NCBI RefSeq assembly: GCF_032248695.1
Contig: NZ_JAVHXC010000001.1
Span: 310,001 to 374,000 of the forward strand
DNA: 64,000 bases
Source: Dietzia sp032248695
GTDB lineage: Bacteria > Actinomycetota > Actinomycetes > Mycobacteriales > Mycobacteriaceae
Direction of reading: 5' to 3'
Positions 40,470 to 49,054 of this stretch are shown here, piece after piece. The position numbers were made by a program, and so were the translations under genes. The number at the start of each line of letters is the position of its first letter. Position 1 is the stretch's first letter. The notes under the pieces are model-generated. The model saw nothing but the letters and a program-made list of their open reading frames with translations. It was not told the origin of the DNA and did not search any database.

Positions 40470-40661
40470 TCACCAGATGACGAAGCAGATCGAGGCGATG
40501 ATCACCATGGCGCCGAAGAGGCCCATGGTGAGCACGTCGGCGCTCCCGGACCGGCCGGGGTCGCCGGACCCCTCCGGCCGGCCGGCGTCGTCGTGCTCCG
40601 CGGGCCGCCCGGTGTCGTCGTGCTCCCCGGTCGCGGGGTCGGGGGTCTGTCGGGGATCCAT
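40470..40661 (-). CDS. Small single-span membrane protein, 63 residues, unknown function
   Basis: A short protein not recognised from any family. Residues 1-40 are acidic and polar and contain a tandem repeat of eight to nine residues (EHDDTGRPA then EHDDAGRPE), and residues 43-63 form one hydrophobic span (TMGLFGAMVIIASICFVIW) ending at the C-terminus, so it may be a tail-anchored protein. The ATG overlaps the stop of the upstream membrane protein gene by one base (TGATG), which supports it being real and translationally coupled. Orientation and partner unknown. Confidence 0.55.
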   Translation of the reverse strand: MDPRQTPDPATGEHDDTGRPAEHDDAGRPEGSGDPGRSGSADVLTMGLFGAMVIIASICFVIW

Positions 40662-41095
40662 CACATCACCCCCAGACGATGCAGTTCGGAGACCATGGCC
40701 ACGCCGAGGATGACGAACACGACGCCCATGAACGCCGTGTACGTCCACCGCCTGGCGTGATCCGACGCCCAGAAGCGCCGGACACTCACCACGCCGTTGA
40801 CCACGGCGATGACGCAGAGGGCGATGCCGACCGGCGCGGCCACCCAGCCGGACAGGCTGAGCAGCGGCACGAGGATCGGGATGGCGAGGTACGTGATGAG
40901 ACAACGCACGGCGGACACGACCACCGAGATCCGGAACGCCCGATGGGCGCCGGAGCCGGCCTTCGTGTCGATCCCGCGTATCCCCAGGAGGCGTCGCATG
41001 GCACGGTCGGCCCCGCTCTGCGAGCGGAACCCCTGATCCTGCGCGACGGCGTCGACCGGCACGGCGGTGAGGGGCGCGGTGGTGGGAACGCTCAC
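40661..41095 (-). CDS. Membrane protein with three spans, unknown function
   Basis: A 144-residue protein starting at a GTG with GGGAGAG six bases upstream. After a soluble N-terminus of about 50 residues (including RAMRRLLGIRGIDTKAG) there are three hydrophobic spans at about 55-80, 85-107 and 120-140, separated by a basic loop SVRRFWASDHARR. I do not recognise a named family; hypothetical proteins of this shape are common near map/ispG in this order. It is followed by the 63-residue tail-anchored protein with a TGATG overlap, so the two may form one complex. Confidence 0.65.
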   Translation of the reverse strand: MSVPTTAPLTAVPVDAVAQDQGFRSQSGADRAMRRLLGIRGIDTKAGSGAHRAFRISVVVSAVRCLITYLAIPILVPLLSLSGWVAAPVGIALCVIAVVNGVVSVRRFWASDHARRWTYTAFMGVVFVILGVAMVSELHRLGVM

Positions 41096-41265
41096 GCGGC
41101 TCTCCCGTTCCGGTCGCCGCTGTCGGTGCCCATGGTCGCTGTCCTGTGCATCGCCGTCACTTCCTCGAAGCTCACCGTCGAACGTCCCCTCCACTGTCCC
41201 ACAGCGGCCCGCCGGGGCCGAAGCCGCCACGGGCGCACCACGGCCGCCGCCGCGCGGTGCGGTGG

Positions 41266-42120
41266 TCACAGCAGCACCGTCGCGTAGTCCACGGCATCGG
41301 TCATGCCGACACGGCGATACGCCGCGCGCGCCGCCGTGTTCGACCCGTTCACGACGAGGGACGGCGTGAGCCCCCGGTCCTGGAGCGCCGCGCACACGGC
41401 GGCCGTCCCGCCGGACCCCAGACCGGTACCGCGCCTGTCCCTGTGCACCCAGATGCCCTGGATCTGCGCCACCCGCGGGGCGAGCGCGGCGACGTCGGCC
41501 TTGAAGACCACCTCACCGCGTTCGAACGCGACCCACGTCCGGCCCCGGGCCAGCGAGCGGGCCACGCGGCGGCGGAACGGGATGCCGGCGCCCACGGCGA
41601 ACGGGTCCGCACGCAACTCCTCGCGGTACATGGCCGCCGCGGCGGCCAGGACCGGCTCGAACTCCTCCAGGGTGGCCGGGCGGACCCCCTGCGGGATGAG
41701 GGTGCGGTCCACCGGACGCTCCAGGGTCATGAGGAACTGGTGCCCGCGGAACTCCCGCGCCTCGCCCCACGCCCCGCGCAGCTCCGGCCAGAGCGCCGCC
41801 ACCCGCTCCCGCCGACCGTGGACGGACATCGGCCCCAGCCCCAGCGCGGCCACGGCGCCGCCGAGCGCGTGGAGATCGGGCCCGTCGCCACGCAGCGGCA
41901 GCACGGAGCTACCGATGAACACCAGCGACCGCTCGGGCCCGCCGAGGGTGAGGAAGCGCCCGTCGGCACCGGCGACCACCCCCGACGTCGCGAGCTTCTC
42001 CGCGGCCGGCGCCGAGACCAGCGGATCGGACGCGAGCACCTCGGACACGGCCGCCGTCTCCCCCGGGCCGACGTCGCGGCACCCGCCGATCCCGGTCCCC
42101 GGGGCCACCGTGTCCGTCAC
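41266..42120 (-). CDS. DUF4081 domain GNAT-family N-acetyltransferase (Rv2867c-like)
   Basis: A 284-residue protein with an N-terminal DUF4081 domain (about 20-125) and a C-terminal GNAT acetyltransferase (about 145-284) with the acetyl-CoA loop HRDRRGTGLGSGGTAAV. The substrate is unknown. Its GTG start is three bases after the ispG stop, and the gene is next to ispG-rip1-dxr in mycobacteria too, where it is Rv2867c. Coupling to ispG implies constitutive expression rather than a link to the isoprenoid reaction. The 170 bases downstream to the membrane protein hold nothing I can identify. Confidence 0.87.
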   Translation of the reverse strand: MTDTVAPGTGIGGCRDVGPGETAAVSEVLASDPLVSAPAAEKLATSGVVAGADGRFLTLGGPERSLVFIGSSVLPLRGDGPDLHALGGAVAALGLGPMSVHGRRERVAALWPELRGAWGEAREFRGHQFLMTLERPVDRTLIPQGVRPATLEEFEPVLAAAAAMYREELRADPFAVGAGIPFRRRVARSLARGRTWVAFERGEVVFKADVAALAPRVAQIQGIWVHRDRRGTGLGSGGTAAVCAALQDRGLTPSLVVNGSNTAARAAYRRVGMTDAVDYATVLL

Positions 42121-42123
42121 GGC

Positions 42124-43308
42124 CTATCGCGTGACCTTGACCTGGGGGCCCTGGCCCTCGGCGGCCTCCCCCACCGTCTCGCCCATCTCCTCGGCGATCC
42201 GCATGGCCTCCTCGATGAGGGTCTCCACGATCGCCGCCTCCGGCACGGTCTTGATGACCTCGCCCTTGACGAAGATCTGCCCCTTGCCGTTGCCCGACGC
42301 GACGCCCAGGTCGGCCTCCCGCGCCTCACCGGGCCCGTTGACCACACACCCCATCACGGCCACCCGGAGCGGCACGGCCATCCCCTCGAGCCCGGCCGTG
42401 ACCTCCTCGGCGAGCTTGTACACGTCCACCTGCGCGCGACCACACGACGGGCACGAGACGATCTCGAGCTTGCGCGGCCGCAGGTTGAGCGACTGCAGGA
42501 TCTGGGCACCCACCTTGATCTCCTCGGCCGGCGGGGCCGAGAGCGAGACGCGGATGGTGTCGCCGATGCCGTCGGCGAGCAGGGCGCCGAACGCCACCGC
42601 GGACTTGATCGTGCCCTGGAAGGCCGGGCCCGCCTCGGTCACACCGAGGTGCAGCGGGTAGTCCGTCTGCGCCGCGAGCTGGCGGTAGGCCTCGACCATG
42701 ATCACCGGGTCGTTGTGCTTGACCGAGATCTTGATGTCCCCGAAGCCGTGCTCCTCGAACAACGAGGCCTCCCACACGGCCGACTCGACCAGGGCCTCCG
42801 GCGTGGCCTTGCCGTACTTGGCGAGCAGGCGGGGATCCAGCGACCCCGCGTTCACACCGATCCGGATCGGGATACCCGCGTCCCCGGCCGCCCTGGCGAC
42901 CTCCTTGACGCGCCCGTCGAACTCCTTGATGTTGCCCGGGTTGACGCGCACCGCCGCGCACCCCGCGTCGATCGCCGCGAAGATGTACTTGGGCTGGAAA
43001 TGGATGTCGGCGATCACCGGGATCGGGGACTTGCGCGCGATGGTCGACAACGCGTCGGCGTCCTCCTGCCGCGGGCACGCCACGCGCACGATGTCGCATC
43101 CGGACGCGGTGAGCTCGGCGATCTGCTGCAACGTCGCGTTGACGTCGTGGGTCTTGGTGTTGGTCATGGACTGGACCGAGACCGGGTGATCACTGCCCAC
43201 GCCGACCGGGCCGACGAAGAACTGCCGGGTCTTGCGCCGCGGCGCCAGCACCGGCGGCGGTGCGTCGGGCATACCCAGTCCGACCGGGATCGAGGAGGAG
43301 TCGTTCAC
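42124..43308 (-). CDS. ispG: 4-hydroxy-3-methylbut-2-en-1-yl diphosphate synthase
   Basis: Iron-sulfur enzyme of the non-mevalonate isoprenoid pathway (GcpE). It has 394 residues: a TIM barrel beginning around VGVGSDHPVSVQSM, and a C-terminal cluster domain with the three Cys ligands in VSCPSCGRAQ and MGCVVNGPGEA. The GTG at 43308 has GGAAGG seven bases upstream and is preferred over one at 43347, which lacks a ribosome site. It is downstream of rip1 and dxr, so two steps of the same pathway are in one cluster. Confidence 0.95.
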   Translation of the reverse strand: MNDSSSIPVGLGMPDAPPPVLAPRRKTRQFFVGPVGVGSDHPVSVQSMTNTKTHDVNATLQQIAELTASGCDIVRVACPRQEDADALSTIARKSPIPVIADIHFQPKYIFAAIDAGCAAVRVNPGNIKEFDGRVKEVARAAGDAGIPIRIGVNAGSLDPRLLAKYGKATPEALVESAVWEASLFEEHGFGDIKISVKHNDPVIMVEAYRQLAAQTDYPLHLGVTEAGPAFQGTIKSAVAFGALLADGIGDTIRVSLSAPPAEEIKVGAQILQSLNLRPRKLEIVSCPSCGRAQVDVYKLAEEVTAGLEGMAVPLRVAVMGCVVNGPGEAREADLGVASGNGKGQIFVKGEVIKTVPEAAIVETLIEEAMRIAEEMGETVGEAAEGQGPQVKVTR

Positions 43309-43407
43309 AACAGGGCCTTCCGTAGGGGCTGCGGGCCGGGTGCCCACGAGTCCCGTCCGCCATTATCCGGGTAACCGGCGGCGGGGGCGAGGTGGGTGTG
43401 GGTCGGC

Positions 43408-44628
43408 TCAGCCCGGCAGCAGGATCGGGTTGACGAAGTCGGCGGTGATGACGATCGCGGAGACCCCGATCAGCAGGACGAACACCGCCATGGTCAGCGG
43501 GGCCAGCTTCTCGTAGTCGGCGGGCCCGCCCGGCGCGAGCCCGCGCAGCCGCCGGACCGCGTCGCGGAGCTTCTCGTAGAACACCACCGCGATATGACCC
43601 CCGTCGAACGGTGTCAGCGGCACGAGGTTGAACGCCCCCAGGAACAGGTTGAGACCGGCGAGGAACAGCAGGAACAGGCTCCACAACCCCTGCTCGACAG
43701 CCTGCCCGCCGATGTAGCTGGCCCCCACCACCGACACCGGCGAGTCCTCGGCCCGCTCCGCTCCGAAGATCGACGCCGCGACCGCCGGGATCTTGGCCGG
43801 GAACGAGATGAGGCCCTCGACCGTCGCCTCCACCATCTCACCGGTGAAGACGAAGGTCGCCGGCACCGCCGAGAGGGCGTCGTAGGTCTTGACGGTCTGG
43901 TACGCCGGGTCGTCGAGGATCTCCCTGGGGATACCGTCCTCCGAGAGCCGGACACCGAGCGCACCCCGCTCCCGGCCGTCGACCGTCGAGGAGGTCAACG
44001 TCGTCGTCGTCGACACCTCCCGCCCGTCCCGCTCCACCACCACCGGCACCGTCTCGCCGGGGCGCGCGGACACCACCTCGGACAGATCCGCCCAACTCAC
44101 CACAGCGACCCCGTCCACGGACGTGATCCGGTCGCCCGGGAGGATCCCCGCCTCACCGGCCGGACCCACCCCGACCCCACACGAGTCCGCACCCGCGCAC
44201 GTGTCACCGACCACGGCCGCGACCCGGTCGGTGGGGATCGGTTGGACGTCACGATTGGCCAGCCCCCACCCCAGGGCGACGATGTAGAACAGCACGATCG
44301 CGAGCACGATGTTCATGAACGGACCGGCCAGGAGCACCGCGACGCGCTTCCACCAGGCCTGACGCCACATCGCACGCGGCTCGTCCTCCGGCGACAGCCG
44401 GTCGTAGGCGGTCATCCCGGCGATGTCGCAGAACCCTCCCAGCGGGATCGCCTTGAGTCCGTACTCGATCCCGCCCCGGTTCACCGACCACACGGTCGGA
44501 CCGAAGCCCACGAAGAACCGCCGGACCCGCATGCCCGACCACTGCGCCACCTTCATGTGCCCCAGCTCGTGCAACACGATGGACACCATGATCCCCAGCG
44601 CGAACAGGACGATCCCGAAGATCAGCAC
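43408..44628 (-). CDS. rip1: Site-2 intramembrane metalloprotease Rip1 (RseP-like)
   Basis: Intramembrane zinc protease that cuts anti-sigma factors and other membrane proteins; the mycobacterial homologue controls several sigma factors and envelope lipids. The 406-residue protein has the active-site HELGH (H20, E21, H24) in the first span, a PDZ domain at about 130-215 with GILPGDRITSVDG, and the second catalytic motif NLVPLTPFDGGH in a late span. The GTG start is three bases from the dxr stop. dxr-rip1-ispG-GNAT order is that of Rv2870c-Rv2867c. Confidence 0.94.
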   Translation of the reverse strand: MLIFGIVLFALGIMVSIVLHELGHMKVAQWSGMRVRRFFVGFGPTVWSVNRGGIEYGLKAIPLGGFCDIAGMTAYDRLSPEDEPRAMWRQAWWKRVAVLLAGPFMNIVLAIVLFYIVALGWGLANRDVQPIPTDRVAAVVGDTCAGADSCGVGVGPAGEAGILPGDRITSVDGVAVVSWADLSEVVSARPGETVPVVVERDGREVSTTTTLTSSTVDGRERGALGVRLSEDGIPREILDDPAYQTVKTYDALSAVPATFVFTGEMVEATVEGLISFPAKIPAVAASIFGAERAEDSPVSVVGASYIGGQAVEQGLWSLFLLFLAGLNLFLGAFNLVPLTPFDGGHIAVVFYEKLRDAVRRLRGLAPGGPADYEKLAPLTMAVFVLLIGVSAIVITADFVNPILLPG

Positions 44629-44631
44629 GAC

Positions 44632-45795
44632 TCAGCCCTCCAGGCCCGCGATGACGGCGCCCGCATGACGCCGCGCCCAGGACTCCGCCGCCGCGACGTC
44701 GTCGAGATCCCGGGGATCCGCCGACCACTCGTCCGCGGCACCCACCGTCTCGGCCACCACGTCGACGATGTCCGTGAACCCGATCCGGCCGTCGAGGAAC
44801 GCCGGCGCCGCCTCCTCGTTGGCCGCGTTGAACACCGCCGTCCGCAGACCGCCCGCCTCCCCGGCGGCCCGCGCCACGGAGATGGCCGGGAACGTCTCGG
44901 AGTCGACCGGCTCGAACGTCCACGTGTGCGCCCGGGTGAAGTCCAACGGCGTCGACGCCCCGGGGACACGGTCCGGCCACCCCAACGCCAACGCGATCGG
45001 CAACGTCATGGACGGCGGCGAGGCCTTGGCGACCGTCGCGCCGTCGACGAACGTCACCGCCGAGTGCACCACCGACTGCGGATGGACCGTCACCTCGATC
45101 CGCTCATAGGGCACGCCGAACAGCAGGTGCGCCTCGATGAGCTCGAGTGACTTGTTGACCAGCGTCGCCGAGTTGAGGGTGATCATCCGGCCCATCGCCC
45201 ACGTCGGGTGCCGGAGCGCCTGCTCCGCCGTGACATGCGCGAGCTCCGCGCGCGTCCGACCGCGGAACGGTCCCCCCGAGGCGGTGAGGACCAGCGAGGC
45301 CACCTCCTGTGCCGAACCCGCGCGCAGGCACTGCGCCATCGCGGAGTGCTCCGAGTCCACGGGGATCAACTGCCCCGGGGCGGCCGCGCCCGTGACGAGA
45401 GCGCCGCCCGCCACGAGCGACTCCTTGTTGGCCAGCGCCAGTCGGGCGCCGGAGCGCAGCGCCGCCAGGGTCGGGCCCAGGCCGATCGACCCGTCGATGC
45501 CGTTGAGCACCACGTCGCACTCCACCGCGCCCACCAGGTCCGCAGCCGCCGACTCGCCGGACAGGACCGTCACCTCCGGGAACGACGCACGGATCCGCTC
45601 CGCCGCCGACGCGGCGGTCACCGCGACGAACCGCACGCCCGTGGCCCGGATCTGCTCGCCGAGGAGATCGACCCGGCCGCCGCCGGCGGCCAACCCCACG
45701 ACCTCGAACCGCTCCGGACCGGCCTGCGAGGTCACCTCGAGGGCCTGGGTCCCGATCGAGCCGGTGCTACCGAGGATGAGAACGCGCGTGGTCAC
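44632..45795 (-). CDS. dxr: 1-deoxy-D-xylulose 5-phosphate reductoisomerase
   Basis: Committed step of the non-mevalonate isoprenoid pathway, making methylerythritol phosphate with NADPH. From the GTG at 45795 it has 387 residues: NADPH loop LGSTGSIGTQ (8-17), the LANKESLVAGG stretch, metal-site VDSEHSA, and LTASGGPFRGR, all family landmarks. The start matches the first Rossmann strand; open frame upstream has no conservation. First gene of the dxr-rip1-ispG unit and divergent from the DUF2631 gene. Confidence 0.95.
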   Translation of the reverse strand: MTTRVLILGSTGSIGTQALEVTSQAGPERFEVVGLAAGGGRVDLLGEQIRATGVRFVAVTAASAAERIRASFPEVTVLSGESAAADLVGAVECDVVLNGIDGSIGLGPTLAALRSGARLALANKESLVAGGALVTGAAAPGQLIPVDSEHSAMAQCLRAGSAQEVASLVLTASGGPFRGRTRAELAHVTAEQALRHPTWAMGRMITLNSATLVNKSLELIEAHLLFGVPYERIEVTVHPQSVVHSAVTFVDGATVAKASPPSMTLPIALALGWPDRVPGASTPLDFTRAHTWTFEPVDSETFPAISVARAAGEAGGLRTAVFNAANEEAAPAFLDGRIGFTDIVDVVAETVGAADEWSADPRDLDDVAAAESWARRHAGAVIAGLEG

Positions 45796-45958
45796 CCCGC
45801 CATTGTCCACGCCCGGGGCCCCTCGTGCCGCATCGGACGACCCCCGCGGGGCCGACTGCGGCGGGTTAGGCGTCGAGCTGAGAACGCGATGTGACAAACT
45901 GGGGTCCATGTCGGCGGCCCGCAGGGCTGCCAGCGAGCCGTGAGGAGAACCGGGGAGC

Positions 45959-46333
45959 ATGAGCGCGGACGGACACCACACCAGCCGGGAGATCGTCGTC
46001 AACGGGATCAGTTCCGTCGAGGAGCCCTCCGTCGCCTGGGGTTGGCACACGCACAGCAGGAAGGTCGGCGTGGTGGTGGGCGGATTCTTCGTCCTCTTCC
46101 TGCTGGCGATGCTCTTCGGAAACCACATCGGCCGGGTGGAGAACATCTGGCTGGTCTCGATCGCCGCGTTCCTGGCCATCTGGATGGTCCTGTCGCTGCG
46201 CCCCGCCAAGGACAAGACGCTGAAGAAGAGCAGGGTCTACGAGATCGCGCCGGACCACTACGCGGCGGCCGCCTCCGTCGCCATCGGCGAGGCCGCCCGG
46301 AACCCGGAGGGCGTCGCCCCCGCCCGGCACTGA
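45959..46333 (+). CDS. DUF2631 membrane protein
   Basis: A 124-residue DUF2631 protein, a family confined to actinobacteria. It has the conserved soluble start NGISSVEEPSVAWGWH, two membrane spans at about 37-56 and 63-80, and a basic helical tail. Counterpart of mycobacterial Rv2876. GAGGAG lies about 13 bases and GGGGAG three bases before the ATG. Function unknown. Divergent from dxr with 163 bases between, and convergent with rlmN across a perfect bidirectional terminator. Confidence 0.85.
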   Translation: MSADGHHTSREIVVNGISSVEEPSVAWGWHTHSRKVGVVVGGFFVLFLLAMLFGNHIGRVENIWLVSIAAFLAIWMVLSLRPAKDKTLKKSRVYEIAPDHYAAAASVAIGEAARNPEGVAPARH

Positions 46334-46352
46334 GCCCGGCCCGACCCGGATC

Positions 46353-46391
46353 AAGGGCCGCCACCACTCCCCTCGAGTGGTGGCGGCCCTT
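46353..46391. terminator. Bidirectional terminator between DUF2631 gene and rlmN
   Basis: A perfect 16-bp stem AAGGGCCGCCACCACT (46353-46368) with 46376-46391 and a seven-base loop; the arms begin with AA and end with TT, giving a short T run on either strand. It sits between two convergent genes. Confidence 0.75.
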
Positions 46392-46440
46392 CTCGTGTCC
46401 CGGGTGACCGCACCCGGATCGTGACCGGTTGGTGCGGTGA

Positions 46441-46477
46441 GGTCAGCCCTCGGCGGCGGGGTCAGCCCTCGGCGGCG
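46441..46477. repeat. Tandem 18-bp duplication at the 3' end of rlmN
   Basis: GGTCAGCCCTCGGCGGCG occurs at 46441-46458 and again at 46460-46477. The second copy contains the rlmN stop and last codons; the first lies just past the stop. It looks like a slippage duplication and does not alter the protein. Confidence 0.7.
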
Positions 46478-47571
46478 AGCTGTCCGCAGGCCGCGTCGAT
46501 CTCCGACCCGCGCGTGTCCCGGACCGTGCAGGACACGCCGGCGGCGCGGACCGCCGCGACGAACGCGTCCTGCTGGTGCCGGGGGCTGGCGTCCCACTCG
46601 CTGCCCGGGGTCGGGTTGAGCGGGATGAGGTTGACGTGCGCCATGGCGCCCAGACGCTGAGCCAACAGACGACCGAGCATCTCCCCGCGCCACACCTGGT
46701 CGTTCACGTCGCGGATCAGCGCGTACTCGATCGACACGCGCCTCCCGGTGGCGTCCGCGTAGTGGCGGGCCGCATCCATGACCTCCGCCACGGGCCACCG
46801 GTTGTTCACCGGGACCAGGGTGTCGCGCAGCTCGTCGTCAGGCGTGTGCAGCGAGACGGCCAGGGTGACCTGCAGGCCTTCCTCGGCCAGACGGTGGATG
46901 GCGGGGACCACGCCGACCGTCGACACGGTCACCGAGCGCTGCGCCAGCCCGAACCCCGACGGCGGTGGCGAGACGATCCCCCGCACCGCGGCCAGGACGC
47001 GCTTGTAGTTGGCCAGCGGCTCACCCATCCCCATGAACACCACGTTGGACAGGCGCCCCGGCCCCCCGGGGATCTCGCCGTCCCGTAGCGCCCGCGCGGC
47101 GACGCGGACCTGCTCGAGGATCTCCGCCGTCGAGAGATTGCGCTGCAGGCCGCCCTGGCCCGTGGCGCAGAACGGACACGCCATGCCGCAGCCGGCCTGG
47201 CTCGAGATGCACACGGTCGCCCGGTCCGGGTACCTCATGAGCACGCTCTCCACGAGGGATCCGTCGTGGAGCTTCCACAGTGTCTTGCGGGTCGTACCCT
47301 CGTCCGCCGTGACGTGCCGCAGCGAGGTGGTCAACGACGGGAACAGTTCCTCCCCCACCCGCTCCCGCAGACCGGCCGGCAGATCCGTCATCTCCCGGGG
47401 GTCCGCCTCGAGACGCCCGAAGTACTGGTTGGCCACCTGCTTCCCGCGGAACGCGGGCACCCCGAGGTCACCCATCGCGGAGGCGCGGCCCTCGGCGTCG
47501 AGGTCGGCGAAATGACGAGGGGGCAGGCCGCGGCGGGGCGCGTCGAAGACGAGGGGAAGAGGTTCAGCCAT
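46462..47571 (-). CDS. rlmN: Dual-specificity 23S rRNA/tRNA adenine-C2 methyltransferase RlmN
   Basis: Radical-SAM enzyme methylating A2503 of 23S rRNA and A37 of some tRNAs. The 369-residue protein has the cluster motif C128-x3-C132-x2-C135 in AGCGMACPFCATG, the GMGEPLANY motif, and the late Cys in SCTVRDTRG that forms the methyl-transfer intermediate. The ATG at 47571 fits family length; no ribosome site is evident. Matches Rv2880c next to cdsA. Convergent with the DUF2631 gene. Confidence 0.95.
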   Translation of the reverse strand: MAEPLPLVFDAPRRGLPPRHFADLDAEGRASAMGDLGVPAFRGKQVANQYFGRLEADPREMTDLPAGLRERVGEELFPSLTTSLRHVTADEGTTRKTLWKLHDGSLVESVLMRYPDRATVCISSQAGCGMACPFCATGQGGLQRNLSTAEILEQVRVAARALRDGEIPGGPGRLSNVVFMGMGEPLANYKRVLAAVRGIVSPPPSGFGLAQRSVTVSTVGVVPAIHRLAEEGLQVTLAVSLHTPDDELRDTLVPVNNRWPVAEVMDAARHYADATGRRVSIEYALIRDVNDQVWRGEMLGRLLAQRLGAMAHVNLIPLNPTPGSEWDASPRHQQDAFVAAVRAAGVSCTVRDTRGSEIDAACGQLAAEG

Positions 47572-47643
47572 GATTCGACCATTGTGTCAGAACCGCGGGC
47601 GGGGAACACACCGTCAGCGGTCCCGTCCGGCCGGCCGAGCACA

Positions 47644-47649
47644 TACAGT
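47644..47649 (+). promoter_or_regulatory. -10 box of a leaderless lapA-like transcript
   Basis: TACAGT followed by six bases and the ATG at 47656. Confidence 0.5.
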
Positions 47650-47655
47650 CCATAC

Positions 47656-48096
47656 ATGGCCACACGATCACACGACCCCGTAGATCCCGACCAGCCCGGT
47701 ACCGCCGCGGACCCGGCACTGCCGCCCGCGGAGAACCCCGCCGTCGAGGCGTCCACCCCGGTCCCCCTGGACGGGGCGTCCGACAACGGTCGGGCGGGCC
47801 GCGACATCCCGGAGGAACCCTTCCCCGACACCGCCGGCGGCCTCATCGGCTCGGCGTGGATCGGTCTGGTCCTGGGCGCCCTGGTGACCGTCCTGCTGCT
47901 GATCTTCATCGCCCAGAACACGACCTCGACCGACGTGCGCTACCTGGGGCTCGAGTTCAGCCTCCCGCTGGGCGTGCTCATCCTGCTCGCCGCCATCGTG
48001 GGCGCGTTGATCATGGCGATCTTCGCCGGTGTCCGGATCCTCCAGCTGCGGATGCGCGCCCGGAAGGCCCGCAAGTTGACCGCCCGCTCCCACTGA
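47656..48096 (+). CDS. LapA (DUF1049) domain membrane protein
   Basis: A 146-residue protein: a disordered Pro/Ala/Asp-rich N-terminus of about 65 residues, then two membrane spans (about 68-92 and 106-130) with the LapA signature FIAQNTTSTDVRYLGLEFSLPLGVLIL between them in adjoining segments, and a basic end RMRARKARK. LapA proteins act in envelope assembly in proteobacteria; the actinobacterial role is unknown. Leaderless start at the ATG. Lies between rlmN (divergent) and cdsA (convergent), ending in a GC-rich hairpin. Confidence 0.82.
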   Translation: MATRSHDPVDPDQPGTAADPALPPAENPAVEASTPVPLDGASDNGRAGRDIPEEPFPDTAGGLIGSAWIGLVLGALVTVLLLIFIAQNTTSTDVRYLGLEFSLPLGVLILLAAIVGALIMAIFAGVRILQLRMRARKARKLTARSH

Positions 48097-48101
48097 CGGC
48101 A

Positions 48102-48135
48102 CGCCCGGGCCGGGGGTGTGCCCCGGCCCGGGGCG
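48102..48135. terminator. Bidirectional hairpin between lapA-like gene and cdsA
   Basis: Arms 48102-48115 and 48121-48135 pair over 14 bases with one bulged G and a five-base loop. It fills nearly the whole convergent gap and ends at the cdsA stop. Confidence 0.6.
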
Positions 48136-49014
48136 TCAGGTCGGGACGACGTAGGTGAAGATGACCCAGACGACGACGGCACTGGGCAGCACCGAGTCGA
48201 GGCGGTCCATGAACCCGCCGTGACCGGGCAGCATCGTGCCCATGTCCTTGATGCCCAGGTCCCGCTTGACCTGCGATTCGACGAGATCACCCAACGTGGC
48301 GGTGAACACGGTGAACACACCGAGCACGACGCCCTTCCAGAGACTGTCGTCGAACATCGTCGCCACGACGGTCGCCCCGGCGACGGTCGCGAACAGCAGT
48401 GACCCGGCGAAACCCTCCCAGGACTTCTTGGGGCTGATCGCCGGGGCCATGGGGTGCCGGCCGAACAGCACACCGGCGACGTATCCGCCGACGTCCGAGC
48501 ACACGACCAGCAGGATGAGCGCCACCACCCGCTGGGCGCCGAACTCGCCGTCCGACAACATCGCGCCCAGTGCGCCCGGGACGGCGATCCACACCAGGAC
48601 GAACACGGCCACCGACGCGTCGCGCAGGTAGTTCCTGGGTGCGGTGGTCAGACCACCCATGAGAAGACGCCAGACCAGCACCACGACGGTGGTCACCGCG
48701 AAGGCGGCGAACGCCCCCTCGGCGCCGCTGAGGAACCCGGCCCACACCGTGGCCTGTCCGCCCACCAGCAGCGGGATGAGCGGGAGGCGGAACCGGGCCT
48801 GCCGGAGGCGCTTGAAGACCTCCCAGGTACCGATCGCGACGGCCCCGGCCGCGACGAGATACCACGCGCGGGGGGTGAACGCGATGCTGGCGATCACGAG
48901 CGCACCGAGGGCGATCCCGACAGGGATCGCCCGGGTCAGGTCCCGGCCGGCACGCGACGGCGGTGCGGCGGCCGCGGCGGTGGGCCCGGGCGGTCCGGGG
49001 GGAGCGGTGTCCAC
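48136..49014 (-). CDS. cdsA: Phosphatidate cytidylyltransferase
   Basis: Makes CDP-diacylglycerol, the donor used by PgsA at 1.5-2.1 kb for phosphatidylglycerol synthesis and by other phospholipid enzymes. The 292-residue protein has about eight membrane spans and the CdsA signature with ISPKKSWEGFAGS and, near the end, GDLVESQVKRDLGIKDMG followed by PGHGGFMDRLDS. The first 25 residues are Pro/Ala-rich. The GTG at 49014 has GAGGAG five bases upstream. Last gene of an apparent pyrH-frr-cdsA unit, the widely conserved order. Confidence 0.95.
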   Translation of the reverse strand: MDTAPPGPPGPTAAAAAPPSRAGRDLTRAIPVGIALGALVIASIAFTPRAWYLVAAGAVAIGTWEVFKRLRQARFRLPLIPLLVGGQATVWAGFLSGAEGAFAAFAVTTVVVLVWRLLMGGLTTAPRNYLRDASVAVFVLVWIAVPGALGAMLSDGEFGAQRVVALILLVVCSDVGGYVAGVLFGRHPMAPAISPKKSWEGFAGSLLFATVAGATVVATMFDDSLWKGVVLGVFTVFTATLGDLVESQVKRDLGIKDMGTMLPGHGGFMDRLDSVLPSAVVVWVIFTYVVPT

Positions 49015-49054
49015 GGCATCTCCTCGACTGTGAACGGTGGATCTGGGCGGGAGG

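Noticed and set aside
40661..41395. Longer start for the three-span membrane protein
   Set aside because: The extra N-terminus is basic low-complexity sequence; the GTG at 41095 has a good ribosome site.
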